From: Rhodospirillales bacterium
Lineage (GTDB): Bacteria > Pseudomonadota > Alphaproteobacteria > Acetobacterales > Acetobacteraceae
Direction of reading: 5' to 3'
Length of the DNA stretch: 9,498 nucleotides
Assembly: GCA_018971455.1 (NCBI GenBank)
Contig: JAGXAV010000047.1
Location: 1-9,498 of the forward strand
Part shown: piece after piece, positions 1 through 7,445 of the stretch
Position numbering within the stretch: position 1 is the stretch's first letter
Layout of the letters: each line of letters begins with the position of its first letter
Notes under the pieces: model-generated
What the model was told of the DNA's origin: nothing
The model's input: the letters and a program-made list of their open reading frames with translations, nothing else
Databases searched by the model: none
Made by a program: the position numbers and the translations under genes

Positions 1-93
1 GCGCTGCTCGACGGCGCGCCGCTCGGCCGGCTCGACGCCGCGATGCTCGACGCGGCCCTCGGCGCGCCGCGCGACCCCGGGCCGGCGCCATGA
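1..93 (+). CDS. fdsG: NAD-dependent formate dehydrogenase gamma subunit FdsG, C-terminal end only
   Basis: Only the last 30 codons are present, open from the window edge to a TGA at 91-93. The visible tail is rich in Ala, Leu, Asp and Pro and ends in PGPAP. It contains a G-R-L-D-A-A stretch resembling the C-terminus of the NuoE-like gamma subunit, but no cluster-binding cysteines fall inside the window. The identification rests mainly on position: in the fdsGBACD order known from Rhodobacter capsulatus, fdsG directly precedes fdsB. The stop codon overlaps the fdsB start (ATGA), so translation of the two is probably coupled. In the family this subunit carries a [2Fe-2S] cluster and docks on the FMN subunit. 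The start and most of the gene lie upstream of this window. Confidence 0.8.
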   Translation, partial: ALLDGAPLGRLDAAMLDAALGAPRDPGPAP

Positions 94-1634
94 CCACGCG
101 GCTCTTCATCCCCCGCGATGCCGCCGCCCTCGCGGTCGGGGCCGATGGCGTCGCGCGGGCGCTGGCGGCGGCGGCGGCGCGCGGGGCAGAGATCGCCATC
201 ACCCGCACCGGCTCGCGCGGCATGATGTGGCTCGAGCCGCTGGTCGAGGTCGAGACGCCGGGTGGGCGGATCGCCTATGGCCCGGTCACGCCGGCAGATA
301 TCGCCGGCCTGCTCGATGCCGGGATGCTGACCGGCGGCGCGCACCCGCTGTGCATCGGACGGCCGGAGGCGCATCCGTTTCTCGCCGCCCAGACCCGACT
401 GACCTTCGCGCGCTGCGGCATCGTCGATCCCCTCTCGCTGGCCGATTACCGCACCCATGACGGGCTGCGCGGACTGGCGCGCGCGTTCGAACTGGGGGCC
501 GGCGCGGCGCTTGCCGAAATCGTCGCCTCCGGCCTGCGCGGGCGCGGCGGCGCGGGGTTTCCGACCGGCGTCAAATGGCAGACCGTGCGCGCCGCGCCCG
601 GCCGGCAGAAATACATCGTCTGCAACGCCGATGAAGGCGACAGCGGCACCTTTGCCGACCGCATGCTGATGGAGGGCGATCCGTTCGCACTCATCGAAGG
701 CATGGCGATCGCCGGTTTCATCGTCGGCGCGACGCAGGGCTTCATCTATTCGCGCTCCGAATATCCCCATGCCAATCGAACCATGCAGGCCGCCATCGAG
801 CGCGCCTATGCCGAGGGGCTGCTGGGCGGCGTGCTGGGTTCGGCCACGCGCTTCGATCTTGAATTGCGCGTCGGCGCGGGCGCCTATGTCTGCGGCGAGG
901 AGACGGCGCTGTTGGAAAGCCTGGAGGGACGACGCGGCATGGTGCGCGCCAAGCCGCCACTGCCCGCCCATCACGGCCTGTTCGGCGAGCCCACGGTGGT
1001 CAACAACCTGCTGTCGCTGGCGACGATCCCCACGATCCTGCATCGCGGCGGCGCCGCCTATGCGGCCTTCGGCATCGGCCGCTCGCGCGGCACCATGCCG
1101 ATCCAGCTCGCCGGCAACATCCGCCATGGCGGATTGTTCGAGGCCGGTTTCGGCGTCACCCTCGGCGAACTGGTCATGCGGATCGGCGGCGGCACGGCGA
1201 GCGGCCGTCCGGTGCGCGCGGTGCAGGCCGGCGGCCCGCTCGGCGCCTATTTCCCGCCCGCGCTGTTTGACACGCCCTATGATTACGAGGCCTTCGCCGC
1301 GCAGGACGGGCTGATCGGCCATGGCGGCCTGGTGGTGTTCGACGACAGCGTGGACATGGCGGAGATGGCGCGCTTCGCCATGGCGTTCTGCGCCCTCGAA
1401 TCCTGCGGGAAATGCACGCCCTGCCGCATCGGCGCGGTGCGCGGGCGCGAGGTGATCGAGCGCATCATGCGGGGCGAGCGCGTTGGCGAGAACACCGCCC
1501 TGCTGGAAGACCTCTGCGCCACCATGCGGCTCGGCTCGCTCTGCGCCCTGGGCGGGTTCACGCCCTTCCCGGTGCTGAGCGCGTTGCGCCATTTCCCCGA
1601 GGATTTCGCCGCGCGCGCCCGCGCCGCGGCGTGA
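90..1634 (+). CDS. fdsB: NAD-dependent formate dehydrogenase beta subunit FdsB (NuoF-like, FMN and NADH site)
   Basis: This 514-residue protein is the diaphorase subunit of the cytoplasmic FDH. It binds FMN and NAD+ and takes electrons from FdsA via Fe-S clusters. Residues 1 to about 115 look like the thioredoxin-fold N-terminal extension of FdsB/HoxF-type proteins. The rest is a NuoF (51 kDa) module. The glycine-rich FMN loop GLRGRGGAGFPTG lies at 148-160, CNADEGDSGTF at 178-188, and GAGAYVCGEETAL at 262-274. The [4Fe-4S] ligands are Cys439, Cys442 and Cys445 (ESCGKCTPC) plus Cys485 (GSLCALGG). All key motifs are intact and the length is normal for the family. The ATG at 90 overlaps the fdsG stop and has only a weak purine-rich site before it, consistent with translational coupling. 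fdsA follows after 13 bases. Confidence 0.97.
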   Translation: MTTRLFIPRDAAALAVGADGVARALAAAAARGAEIAITRTGSRGMMWLEPLVEVETPGGRIAYGPVTPADIAGLLDAGMLTGGAHPLCIGRPEAHPFLAAQTRLTFARCGIVDPLSLADYRTHDGLRGLARAFELGAGAALAEIVASGLRGRGGAGFPTGVKWQTVRAAPGRQKYIVCNADEGDSGTFADRMLMEGDPFALIEGMAIAGFIVGATQGFIYSRSEYPHANRTMQAAIERAYAEGLLGGVLGSATRFDLELRVGAGAYVCGEETALLESLEGRRGMVRAKPPLPAHHGLFGEPTVVNNLLSLATIPTILHRGGAAYAAFGIGRSRGTMPIQLAGNIRHGGLFEAGFGVTLGELVMRIGGGTASGRPVRAVQAGGPLGAYFPPALFDTPYDYEAFAAQDGLIGHGGLVVFDDSVDMAEMARFAMAFCALESCGKCTPCRIGAVRGREVIERIMRGERVGENTALLEDLCATMRLGSLCALGGFTPFPVLSALRHFPEDFAARARAAA

Positions 1635-1647
1635 AGGACGAGGACCG

Positions 1648-4491
1648 ATGGGCCTGATCCAGGAAACCGACCACGGCACGCCGCCATCCGGCTCCGCTGG
1701 CATGGTCTCGCTCACCATCGACGGCATGGCGGTCATGGTGCCGGAAGGCACCTCGATCATGCGCGCGGCCATGGAGGCCGGCGTCACCGTGCCGAAACTC
1801 TGCGCCACCGACAGCCTGGCCGCTTTCGGATCCTGCCGGCTCTGCCTGGTGGAGATCGAAGGGCGCAGCGGCACGCCGGCCTCCTGCACCACGCCGGTCG
1901 CCGCCGGCATGGCGGTCGCCACCCAGAGCGAGCGCCTCAAGCAGCTGCGCCGCGGGGTGATGGAGCTCTACATCTCCGACCATCCGCTGGACTGCCTGAC
2001 CTGTGCGGCCAATGGCGATTGCGAGCTGCAGGACATGGCGGGCGCGGTCGGGCTGCGTGAGGTGCGCTATGGCGATGAGGGCGCGAACCATCTGGGTCAG
2101 CAGAAGGACACGTCCAATCCGTATTTCACCTTCGACCCGGCCAAATGCATCGTCTGCTCGCGCTGCGTGCGCGCCTGCGAGGAGGTGCAGGGCACCTTCG
2201 CGCTGACCATCGAGGGGCGCGGCTTCGCCTCGAAAGTCGCAGCTGGAATGGACGAGGATTTTCTCGCCTCCGAATGCGTCAGCTGCGGCGCCTGCGTGCA
2301 GGCCTGCCCGACCGCGACGCTGATCGAGAACTCGGTCATCGAGATCGGCCAGCCGGAGCACGCCGTCGTCACCACCTGCGCCTATTGCGGCGTCGGGTGC
2401 AGCTTCAAGGCGGAGATGCGCGGCGGCGAGCTAGTGCGCATGGTGCCCTACAAGGACGGGCGGGCCAATCACGGCCATTCCTGCGTCAAGGGCCGCTTCG
2501 CCTTCGGCTACGCCACCCATCGCGACCGCATCACCAGGCCGATGCTGCGTGCCAGAACCACCGGTCCCTGGCGGGAGGTGAGTTGGGAGGAGGCGCTCGG
2601 CCACGTCGCGCGTGAATTCGCCAGATTGCAGAAAACCCATGGCCGCGACAGCATCGGCGCCATCACCTCCTCGCGCTGCACCAATGAGGAGACCTACCTG
2701 ATCCAGAAACTGGTGCGGTCCGGCTTCGGCAACAACAATGTCGATACCTGCGCCCGTGTCTGCCATTCGCCGACCGGCTATGGGCTGGGCGCCGCCTATG
2801 GCACCTCGGCCGGCACCCAGGATTTCGACAGTGTCGAGCAGTGCGATGTGATGCTGGTGATCGGCGCCAACCCGACCGACGCGCATCCCGTCTTCGCCTC
2901 GCGCATGAAACGCCGCCTGCGCGAAGGCGCCCGCCTCATCGTCATCGACCCGCGGCGCATCGACCTCGTCCATACGCCGCATGTCTCGGCCGATTTCCAC
3001 CTCGCCCTGCGGCCCGGCACCAATGTTGCCGTGCTGACGGCGCTGGCCCATGTCATCGTCACCGAGGGGCTGGTCGATGAGAATTATGTCCGCACCCAGT
3101 GCGACTGGGACGGGTTCCAGGCCTGGGCGGACTTCGTGGCCGAGCAGCGCCATAGCCCGGAGGCCGTGGCCTCGCTTGCCGGCATCGATGCCGGACTGAT
3201 CCGCGACGCAGCCCGCCTCTACGCCACCGGCGGAAATGCCGCGATCTATTACGGCCTCGGCGTCACCGAGCACAGCCAGGGCACGACGACGGTGATGGCG
3301 ATCGCCAATCTCGCCATGGCCACCGGCAACCTTGGCCGGCCCGGCGTGGGGGTCAATCCGCTGCGTGGTCAGAACAACGTGCAGGGCGCCTGCGACATGG
3401 GCTCCTTCCCGCATGAATATCCCGGCTACCGCCATGTCAGCGACAGCGCCACGCGCGAAATATTCGAGCGGATGTGGCACGTGGCCCTGCCCACCGAGCC
3501 GGGGCTGCGCATTCCCAACATGCTCGACGCGGCGGCCGACGGCACCTTCAAGGGCCTCTACATCGAGGGCGAGGACATCGTGCAGTCCGATCCCGATACC
3601 GCGCACGTCGCCGCCGGGCTCGCGGCGATGGAATGCGTCGTGGTGCAGGATCTGTTCCTGAACGAAACCGCCGACTACGCCCACGTCTTCCTGCCCGGCT
3701 CCACCTTCCTCGAGAAGGACGGCACCTTCACCAATGCCGAGCGGCGCATCAACCGCGTCCGCCGCGTCATGCCGCCGCGCTCGGGGATGGCGGACTGGGA
3801 GATCACCCAGGCGCTGGCCCGCGCCATGGGGCTCGACTGGACCTACACCCATCCCGCGCAGATCATGGCCGAGGTGGCGGCGACGACACCCGCCTTCGCC
3901 GGCGTGTCCTACGAGCTGCTCGACCGCGTGGGCTCGGTGCAGTGGCCCTGCAACGAGGCGGCACCCACCGGCACGCCGGTGATGCATGTCGGCCATATCG
4001 CCCGCGGAAAGGGCCGGTTCGCGATCACCGACTACGTGCCGAGCGAGGAGCGCACGGGCCAGCGCTTCCCGCTGCTGCTGACCACCGGGCGGATCCTCAG
4101 CCAGTACAATGTCGGCGCGCAGACGCGGCGCACGGAGAATCTCCGCTGGCATGAGGAGGACCGGCTGGAGATCCATCCGAACGACGCGGAAATGCGCGGC
4201 GTGCGCGAGGGTGACTGGGTGCGCGTGCAGAGCCGCGCCGGCGCCACCAGCCTGCGCGCCCATATCACCGACCGCGTGGCGCCCGGCGTTGTCTACACCA
4301 CCTTCCACCATCCCGAGACGCAGGCCAACGTGGTCACCACAGACCAGTCGGATTGGGCAACAAACTGCCCGGAATACAAGGTGACGGCCGTGCAGGTCTC
4401 GCCCACCAATGGTCCGACGGACTGGCAGCGTCGCTATCGCGCCCACAGTGCCGCCAGCCGGCATGTCGCGGCGGCGCCGGCGGCCGAATGA
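1648..4491 (+). CDS. fdsA: NAD-dependent formate dehydrogenase alpha (catalytic) subunit FdsA, Mo-bis-MGD, Cys-type
   Basis: This 947-residue catalytic subunit oxidises formate to CO2. The ligand sets run in order. A [2Fe-2S] domain has Cys52, 63, 66 and 80. A His/Cys3 [4Fe-4S] site has His112, Cys116, 119 and 125. Two ferredoxin-type [4Fe-4S] clusters use Cys167, 170, 173, 177 and Cys210, 213, 216, 220. The molybdopterin-proximal [4Fe-4S] has Cys244, 247, 251 and 279. The Mo ligand is Cys372 followed by His373 (RVCHSPT), encoded by TGC, so the enzyme is not a selenoprotein. Arg573 in NPLRGQNN matches the catalytic Arg. Cys372, His373 and Arg573 all sit 14 residues before R. capsulatus FdsA positions 386, 387 and 587 as I recall them. 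The C-terminal dinucleotide-binding domain spans about 805-915. AAGGA at 1634-1638 is a good ribosome binding site for the ATG at 1648. The stop overlaps the fdhD start. Confidence 0.97.
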   Translation: MGLIQETDHGTPPSGSAGMVSLTIDGMAVMVPEGTSIMRAAMEAGVTVPKLCATDSLAAFGSCRLCLVEIEGRSGTPASCTTPVAAGMAVATQSERLKQLRRGVMELYISDHPLDCLTCAANGDCELQDMAGAVGLREVRYGDEGANHLGQQKDTSNPYFTFDPAKCIVCSRCVRACEEVQGTFALTIEGRGFASKVAAGMDEDFLASECVSCGACVQACPTATLIENSVIEIGQPEHAVVTTCAYCGVGCSFKAEMRGGELVRMVPYKDGRANHGHSCVKGRFAFGYATHRDRITRPMLRARTTGPWREVSWEEALGHVAREFARLQKTHGRDSIGAITSSRCTNEETYLIQKLVRSGFGNNNVDTCARVCHSPTGYGLGAAYGTSAGTQDFDSVEQCDVMLVIGANPTDAHPVFASRMKRRLREGARLIVIDPRRIDLVHTPHVSADFHLALRPGTNVAVLTALAHVIVTEGLVDENYVRTQCDWDGFQAWADFVAEQRHSPEAVASLAGIDAGLIRDAARLYATGGNAAIYYGLGVTEHSQGTTTVMAIANLAMATGNLGRPGVGVNPLRGQNNVQGACDMGSFPHEYPGYRHVSDSATREIFERMWHVALPTEPGLRIPNMLDAAADGTFKGLYIEGEDIVQSDPDTAHVAAGLAAMECVVVQDLFLNETADYAHVFLPGSTFLEKDGTFTNAERRINRVRRVMPPRSGMADWEITQALARAMGLDWTYTHPAQIMAEVAATTPAFAGVSYELLDRVGSVQWPCNEAAPTGTPVMHVGHIARGKGRFAITDYVPSEERTGQRFPLLLTTGRILSQYNVGAQTRRTENLRWHEEDRLEIHPNDAEMRGVREGDWVRVQSRAGATSLRAHITDRVAPGVVYTTFHHPETQANVVTTDQSDWATNCPEYKVTAVQVSPTNGPTDWQRRYRAHSAASRHVAAAPAAE

Positions 4492-5306
4492 TGCCCCGCC
4501 CCGTCCTTTCGGTGACCACGGAACGATGGCAGGCGGGGCGGGCGCGCCGCGACGCCCGCCTGCTCGCCGAGGAGGTGCCGGTGGCGCTGACCTATGACGG
4601 CGCCACCCATGCGGTGATGATGGCCAGCCCCGTCGATCTGGAGGATTTCGCCGTCGGCTTCAGCCTCACCGAGGGGGTGGTGACGGCGGCGGGCGAGATC
4701 AGCGATCTTGAAATCGTGCCCGGGCGCGACGGCATCAATCTGCGCATGTGGCTCGCGAGCGGCCCGTCCGACGCCTTCGCCGCGCGCCGCCGCCGCTATA
4801 TCGGGCCGGCCGGGTGCGGCATGTGCGGGCTGGAGAGCCTGGCCGAGGCGGCGCGCAGCGTGCCGCGCGTGGCGGCGCAATGGCGCACCGATGCGGCCGG
4901 ACTCATCGCCGCGATGGCCGCGCTGGAGCCGGCCCAGGACATCAACAGCCAGACCCACGCCGTGCATGCCGCGGGGTTCTGGCAGCCGGGCGGCGCGTTC
5001 CTGCTGCGCGAGGATGTCGGCCGGCACAACGCGCTCGACAAGCTGGCCGGCGCGCTGGCCCGCGCCGGCCGCACGGTGGAGGCGGGCATCGTCGTGCTGT
5101 CGAGCCGGCTGTCGGTGGAGCTGGTGCAGAAGGCGGCGATGATCGGCGCGCCGGTGCTGGCCGCCATTTCCGCGCCCACCGCGCTGGCCGTGCGCACCGC
5201 CGAGGCCGCCGGCATCACGCTGGTCGGCATCGCCCGCGGCGCGGAGTTCGAGGTCTTCACCCATGCCGCGCGCGTCGCCGCGCCTGCGAGGCAGCATGTC
5301 GCCTGA
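4488..5306 (+). CDS. fdhD: Formate dehydrogenase sulfurtransferase/accessory protein FdhD (FdsC)
   Basis: This 272-residue maturation factor corresponds to FdsC in the R. capsulatus operon. In the family, FdhD binds bis-MGD and relays sulfur from a cysteine desulfurase to the Mo cofactor, giving the sulfido ligand needed for formate oxidation. The essential CxxC is present as CGMC, Cys110 and Cys113. The conserved SPVDLEDFAVGF stretch is at 47-58 and LREDVGRHNALDK at 173-185. Length is close to E. coli FdhD, about 277 residues. The reading frame is open further upstream, to 4353, but that part overlaps fdsA and shows no homology. The start is the ATG at 4488 or the adjacent in-frame ATG at 4491 (ATGATG), overlapping the fdsA TGA and so likely coupled to it. 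The C-terminus overlaps fdsD by 11 bases. Confidence 0.96.
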   Translation: MMPRPVLSVTTERWQAGRARRDARLLAEEVPVALTYDGATHAVMMASPVDLEDFAVGFSLTEGVVTAAGEISDLEIVPGRDGINLRMWLASGPSDAFAARRRRYIGPAGCGMCGLESLAEAARSVPRVAAQWRTDAAGLIAAMAALEPAQDINSQTHAVHAAGFWQPGGAFLLREDVGRHNALDKLAGALARAGRTVEAGIVVLSSRLSVELVQKAAMIGAPVLAAISAPTALAVRTAEAAGITLVGIARGAEFEVFTHAARVAAPARQHVA

Positions 5307-5553
5307 CAAGCTGGTCATGATGGCCAACCAGATCAGCCGCTTCTTCGCCAGCCAGCCTGGCGGGCAGGCGGCGCGCCAGGTGGCCGACCATATCCTTCGC
5401 TTCTGGGAGCCCCGCATGCGCGCCGCCATGCTGGTGCATTTCGCCGCCGGCGGCGTCGGGCTTGATCCGGTGGCGCGCGAGGCCGTGGCGCTGCTCGACC
5501 ATCACGATCCGGCGGCGGACCTGCACACGCGCCCTGCCGCACCCTCCGGCTGA
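5296..5553 (+). CDS. fdsD: Formate dehydrogenase delta subunit FdsD
   Basis: This small 85-residue protein is the last gene of the fds operon. It shows the FdsD hallmarks: KLVMMANQISRFF near the start, then VADHILRFWEPRMR in the middle. These match the family pattern of a helical protein with a W-x-P-R-M motif. In R. capsulatus FdsD is required for active enzyme and has been described as part of the purified FdsABGD complex. The reading frame is open from 5263, but the ATG at 5296 is preferred: GAGG at 5288-5291 precedes it, and the conserved region begins just after it. It overlaps the fdhD stop by 11 bases. The last 20 or so residues (after ALLDHHDP) are a polar, Pro/Ala-rich tail with no recognisable motif. 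Confidence 0.92.
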   Translation: MSPDKLVMMANQISRFFASQPGGQAARQVADHILRFWEPRMRAAMLVHFAAGGVGLDPVAREAVALLDHHDPAADLHTRPAAPSG

Positions 5554-5579
5554 TCCTTCCCCCGTCGCGGCGGGCGCGC

Positions 5580-5607
5580 TTGCCCGATATGTCCAGGTCC
5601 ATATAAC
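5580..5607 (+). promoter_or_regulatory. Candidate sigma-70-type promoter for modBC
   Basis: TTGCCC at 5580-5585 and TATAAC at 5602-5607 are separated by 16 bases. The -10 is one base off TATAAT and the -35 keeps the TTG. In a stretch this GC-rich, the AT-rich -10 stands out. Transcription would start near 5613-5615, leaving a leader of about 33 bases before modB. The -10 lies inside the ModE box, which is the expected arrangement for molybdate repression. Prediction only. Confidence 0.55.
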
Positions 5608-5608
5608 G
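5585..5608 (+). promoter_or_regulatory. ModE-type molybdate-responsive operator (Mo box)
   Basis: The site has the form CGATAT-N12-ATAACG, 24 bases in total. The reverse complement of the right half is CGTTAT, so the halves match at five of six positions. Half-site sequence and 12-base spacing agree with the E. coli modA ModE box (CGTTAT-N12-ATAACG) as I recall it. It sits 38 bases before the modB start and covers a TATAAC -10 element, so Mo-bound ModE should block modBC transcription when molybdate is plentiful. The ModE gene itself is not in this window. Functional assignment is by motif and context, not experiment. Confidence 0.8.
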
Positions 5609-5614
5609 TCCGGC

Positions 5615-5632
5615 CGCCGGCGCGTGCCGGCG
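5615..5632 (+). other. GC hairpin in the modB leader
   Basis: CGCCGGC and GCCGGCG form a 7-bp stem around a GCGT tetraloop. It lies between the Mo box and the modB ribosome binding site (GGAGGG at 5635-5640) and would form at or near the very 5' end of the modBC transcript. No T-run follows, so it is not a terminator. It could stabilise the 5' end, or be chance in GC-rich DNA. Confidence 0.35.
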
Positions 5633-5646
5633 ACGGAGGGGCTGGC

Positions 5647-6357
5647 ATGGCGGAGGGGCTCGCGGCGCTGGCATTGTCGCAGGGCGAGTGGCAGGCGGTG
5701 CGGCTGACCCTCGCGGTCGCCGGGCGTGCCGTCGGCTTCGGCCTGCCGCTGGCCGTCCTGGTGGCCTGGCTGCTCGCCCGTCACGCTTTTCCGGGCCGCT
5801 GGCTGCTCAGTGCCGCGCTGCACCTGCCGATGGTGCTGCCGCCGGTGGTGACGGGCTGGCTGCTGCTGCTGGTGTTCGGCATTCGCGGGCCGGTCGGCGC
5901 CCTGCTGCACCGCTGGTTCGATATCCGGCTCGCCTTCACCACCGCCGGCGCCAGCCTGGCCTGCGCGGTGATGATCTTTCCCATCATGCTGCGCGCCATC
6001 CGCCTGTCGCTGGAGGCGGTGGATCCCGGTCTCGAACAGGCCGCGCGCACCCTCGGCGCCGGCCCGCTCGACCGGCTGCTGACCGTCACCCTGCCGCTGG
6101 CCGCCCCCGGCATCCTGGTCGCCGCCATTGTCGGCTTCGCCACCTGCCTCGGCGAGTTCGGCGCGGTGATCACCTTCGCGGCCAACATCCCCGGCCAGAC
6201 GCAGACCCTGCCGCTGGCCATCTATTCGGCGCTGCAAAGCCCCGGCGGCGAGGCCGCGGCGGCCCGGCTGTCGCTGATGTCGATGGCGCTGGCGCTTGGC
6301 GGCCTCGTGCTCTCCGAATGGGTCGGCCGCCGCCTGCAGGCAGCCATCGGGCGGTGA
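5647..6357 (+). CDS. modB: Molybdate ABC transporter permease ModB
   Basis: This 236-residue inner-membrane permease forms the molybdate channel together with ModC. Hydrophobic segments lie near residues 18-43, 56-78, 98-118, 153-175 and 207-225, giving the five or six helices expected of ModB (E. coli about 229 residues). The cytoplasmic EAA loop that contacts the ATPase is at about 130-150 (EQAARTLGAGPLDR followed by LPLAAPG). LGEFGAVITFAANIPGQTQT at 168-187 is strongly ModB-like. The ATG at 5647 is preceded by GGAGGG at 5635-5640 with 6-base spacing. The upstream gap carries a Mo box and promoter, so modBC probably forms its own transcript after the fds operon. The usual first gene, modA (periplasmic molybdate-binding protein), is missing here. 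The stop overlaps the modC GTG start by four bases. Confidence 0.95.
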   Translation: MAEGLAALALSQGEWQAVRLTLAVAGRAVGFGLPLAVLVAWLLARHAFPGRWLLSAALHLPMVLPPVVTGWLLLLVFGIRGPVGALLHRWFDIRLAFTTAGASLACAVMIFPIMLRAIRLSLEAVDPGLEQAARTLGAGPLDRLLTVTLPLAAPGILVAAIVGFATCLGEFGAVITFAANIPGQTQTLPLAIYSALQSPGGEAAAARLSLMSMALALGGLVLSEWVGRRLQAAIGR

Positions 6358-7439
6358 GCTTCTCCCTCGCCCTGCGCCACCGCTTCCCCGGCTTCGCGCT
6401 CGATATCGCCTTCACCGCGCCGACCCCGGGCGTGGTGGTGCTGTTCGGCCCCTCGGGGGCGGGCAAGTCGAGCGTGGTGGCGGCGGTGGCCGGGCTGCTG
6501 CGGCCCGACGCGGCGCGCATCGAGGTGGCCGGGCGCCTGCTCGCCGACAGCGCGGCCGGGCTGCACGTGCCGGCCGAGCGGCGGCGGGTCGGGCTGGTGT
6601 TCCAGGATGCGCGGCTCTTCCCCCACCTCGCGGTCAGCGGCAACCTGCGCTACGGGCTGCGCCGCGCCGCCCCGGGCGCGCGCATCATCGGCTTCGATGA
6701 GGTGGTCGATGTGCTGGGCCTGGGCGGTCTGCTCGCGCGCCGCCCGGCCAGCCTCTCGGGCGGCGAGCGCCAGCGCGTGGCGATCGGCCGCGCGCTGCTT
6801 GCCCAGCCCGCGCTGCTGCTGTTGGACGAGCCGCTGGCCAGCCTCGATGCCGCGCGCAAGGATGAGATCCTGCCCTATCTGGCGCGGCTCAAGGCGGCCT
6901 GGGCGCTGCCCGTGCTCTACGTCACCCACGCCGCCGACGAGGTGGTTCAGCTCGCCGATACGCTGGTGCTGCTGGAAGGCGGGCGGGTCGTGGCCGCCGG
7001 CCCGCTCGGCGAGATGTCGGCGCGCGGCGACCTGGCCTGGGCGGCGCGCGACGATGCCGGTGCGGTGATCGCCACCCACGTCGCCGGCCACGACCCGGCG
7101 CGCCAGCTCAGCACGCTGGCCTTCGGCGCGGCCGCCATCCGCGTGCCGCAGCTTGCGATGGCGCCCGGCCACGCCGTGCGGCTGCGCATCCCGGCGCGGG
7201 ACGTCATCCTGGCGCGCGACATGCCGGGGCCGGTGAGCGTGCAGAACGTGCTGCCGGCCCGGGTGCGAGCCGTCACCATCGACACCGGGCGCCACACCGC
7301 GTTGGTGGAGGTGCTCGCCGAGGGCCAGGCGATCCTCGCCCGGGTGACGCCCGACGCGGTGGCGCGCCTCGACCTCGTGCCGGGCGCGCCGGTCGTCGTC
7401 ATGTTCAAATCGACCGCAATCGAGGTGCTGGTGGCGTAG
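6354..7439 (+). CDS. modC: Molybdate ABC transporter ATP-binding protein ModC
   Basis: This 361-residue ATPase energises molybdate import. Walker A GPSGAGKS is at 32-39, the Q-loop Gln at 84, signature LSGGERQ at 134-140, Walker B ALLLLDEP at 153-160, and the H-loop His at 192. The C-terminal region of about 110 residues carries a TOBE/Mop-type domain at about 293-358 (VSVQNVLPARVRAV onwards), the molybdate-binding fold used for feedback inhibition in ModC proteins. Length matches E. coli ModC, about 352. The start is GTG at 6354 within GTGA, overlapping the modB stop. The frame is open back to 5688, but that part is only a shadow of modB, so this is not a permease-ATPase fusion. Its stop lies 6 bases from the stop of the convergent hydrolase gene, with no terminator between them. 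Confidence 0.95.
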   Translation: MSFSLALRHRFPGFALDIAFTAPTPGVVVLFGPSGAGKSSVVAAVAGLLRPDAARIEVAGRLLADSAAGLHVPAERRRVGLVFQDARLFPHLAVSGNLRYGLRRAAPGARIIGFDEVVDVLGLGGLLARRPASLSGGERQRVAIGRALLAQPALLLLDEPLASLDAARKDEILPYLARLKAAWALPVLYVTHAADEVVQLADTLVLLEGGRVVAAGPLGEMSARGDLAWAARDDAGAVIATHVAGHDPARQLSTLAFGAAAIRVPQLAMAPGHAVRLRIPARDVILARDMPGPVSVQNVLPARVRAVTIDTGRHTALVEVLAEGQAILARVTPDAVARLDLVPGAPVVVMFKSTAIEVLVA

Positions 7440-7445
7440 ACGGGC

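Noticed and set aside
2761..2763. A possible selenocysteine codon at the Mo ligand of FdsA
   Set aside because: The codon is TGC (Cys372), not TGA.
2431..4464. A 677-residue antisense open frame opposite fdsA
   Set aside because: It lies entirely opposite a well-conserved gene, its composition is typical of reverse-strand frames in GC-rich DNA, and it shows no recognisable domain or ribosome site.
4353..4487. A 45-residue N-terminal extension of FdhD
   Set aside because: It lies wholly within the fdsA coding end in another frame. FdhD homology and normal length begin at the ATGATG at 4488.
5257..6237. A 326-residue antisense frame across fdsD, the gap and modB, with further long antisense frames at 4434-5429 and 6222-7295
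   Set aside because: These are His/Arg/Gly-rich low-complexity translations opposite confident genes, and the first would run through the Mo box. They are frame shadows.
5688..7439. A 583-residue open frame suggesting a fused modB-modC protein
   Set aside because: The part before 6354 is an arginine/proline-rich shadow of modB with no transporter-like sequence. The ModC homology begins exactly at the GTG at 6354.
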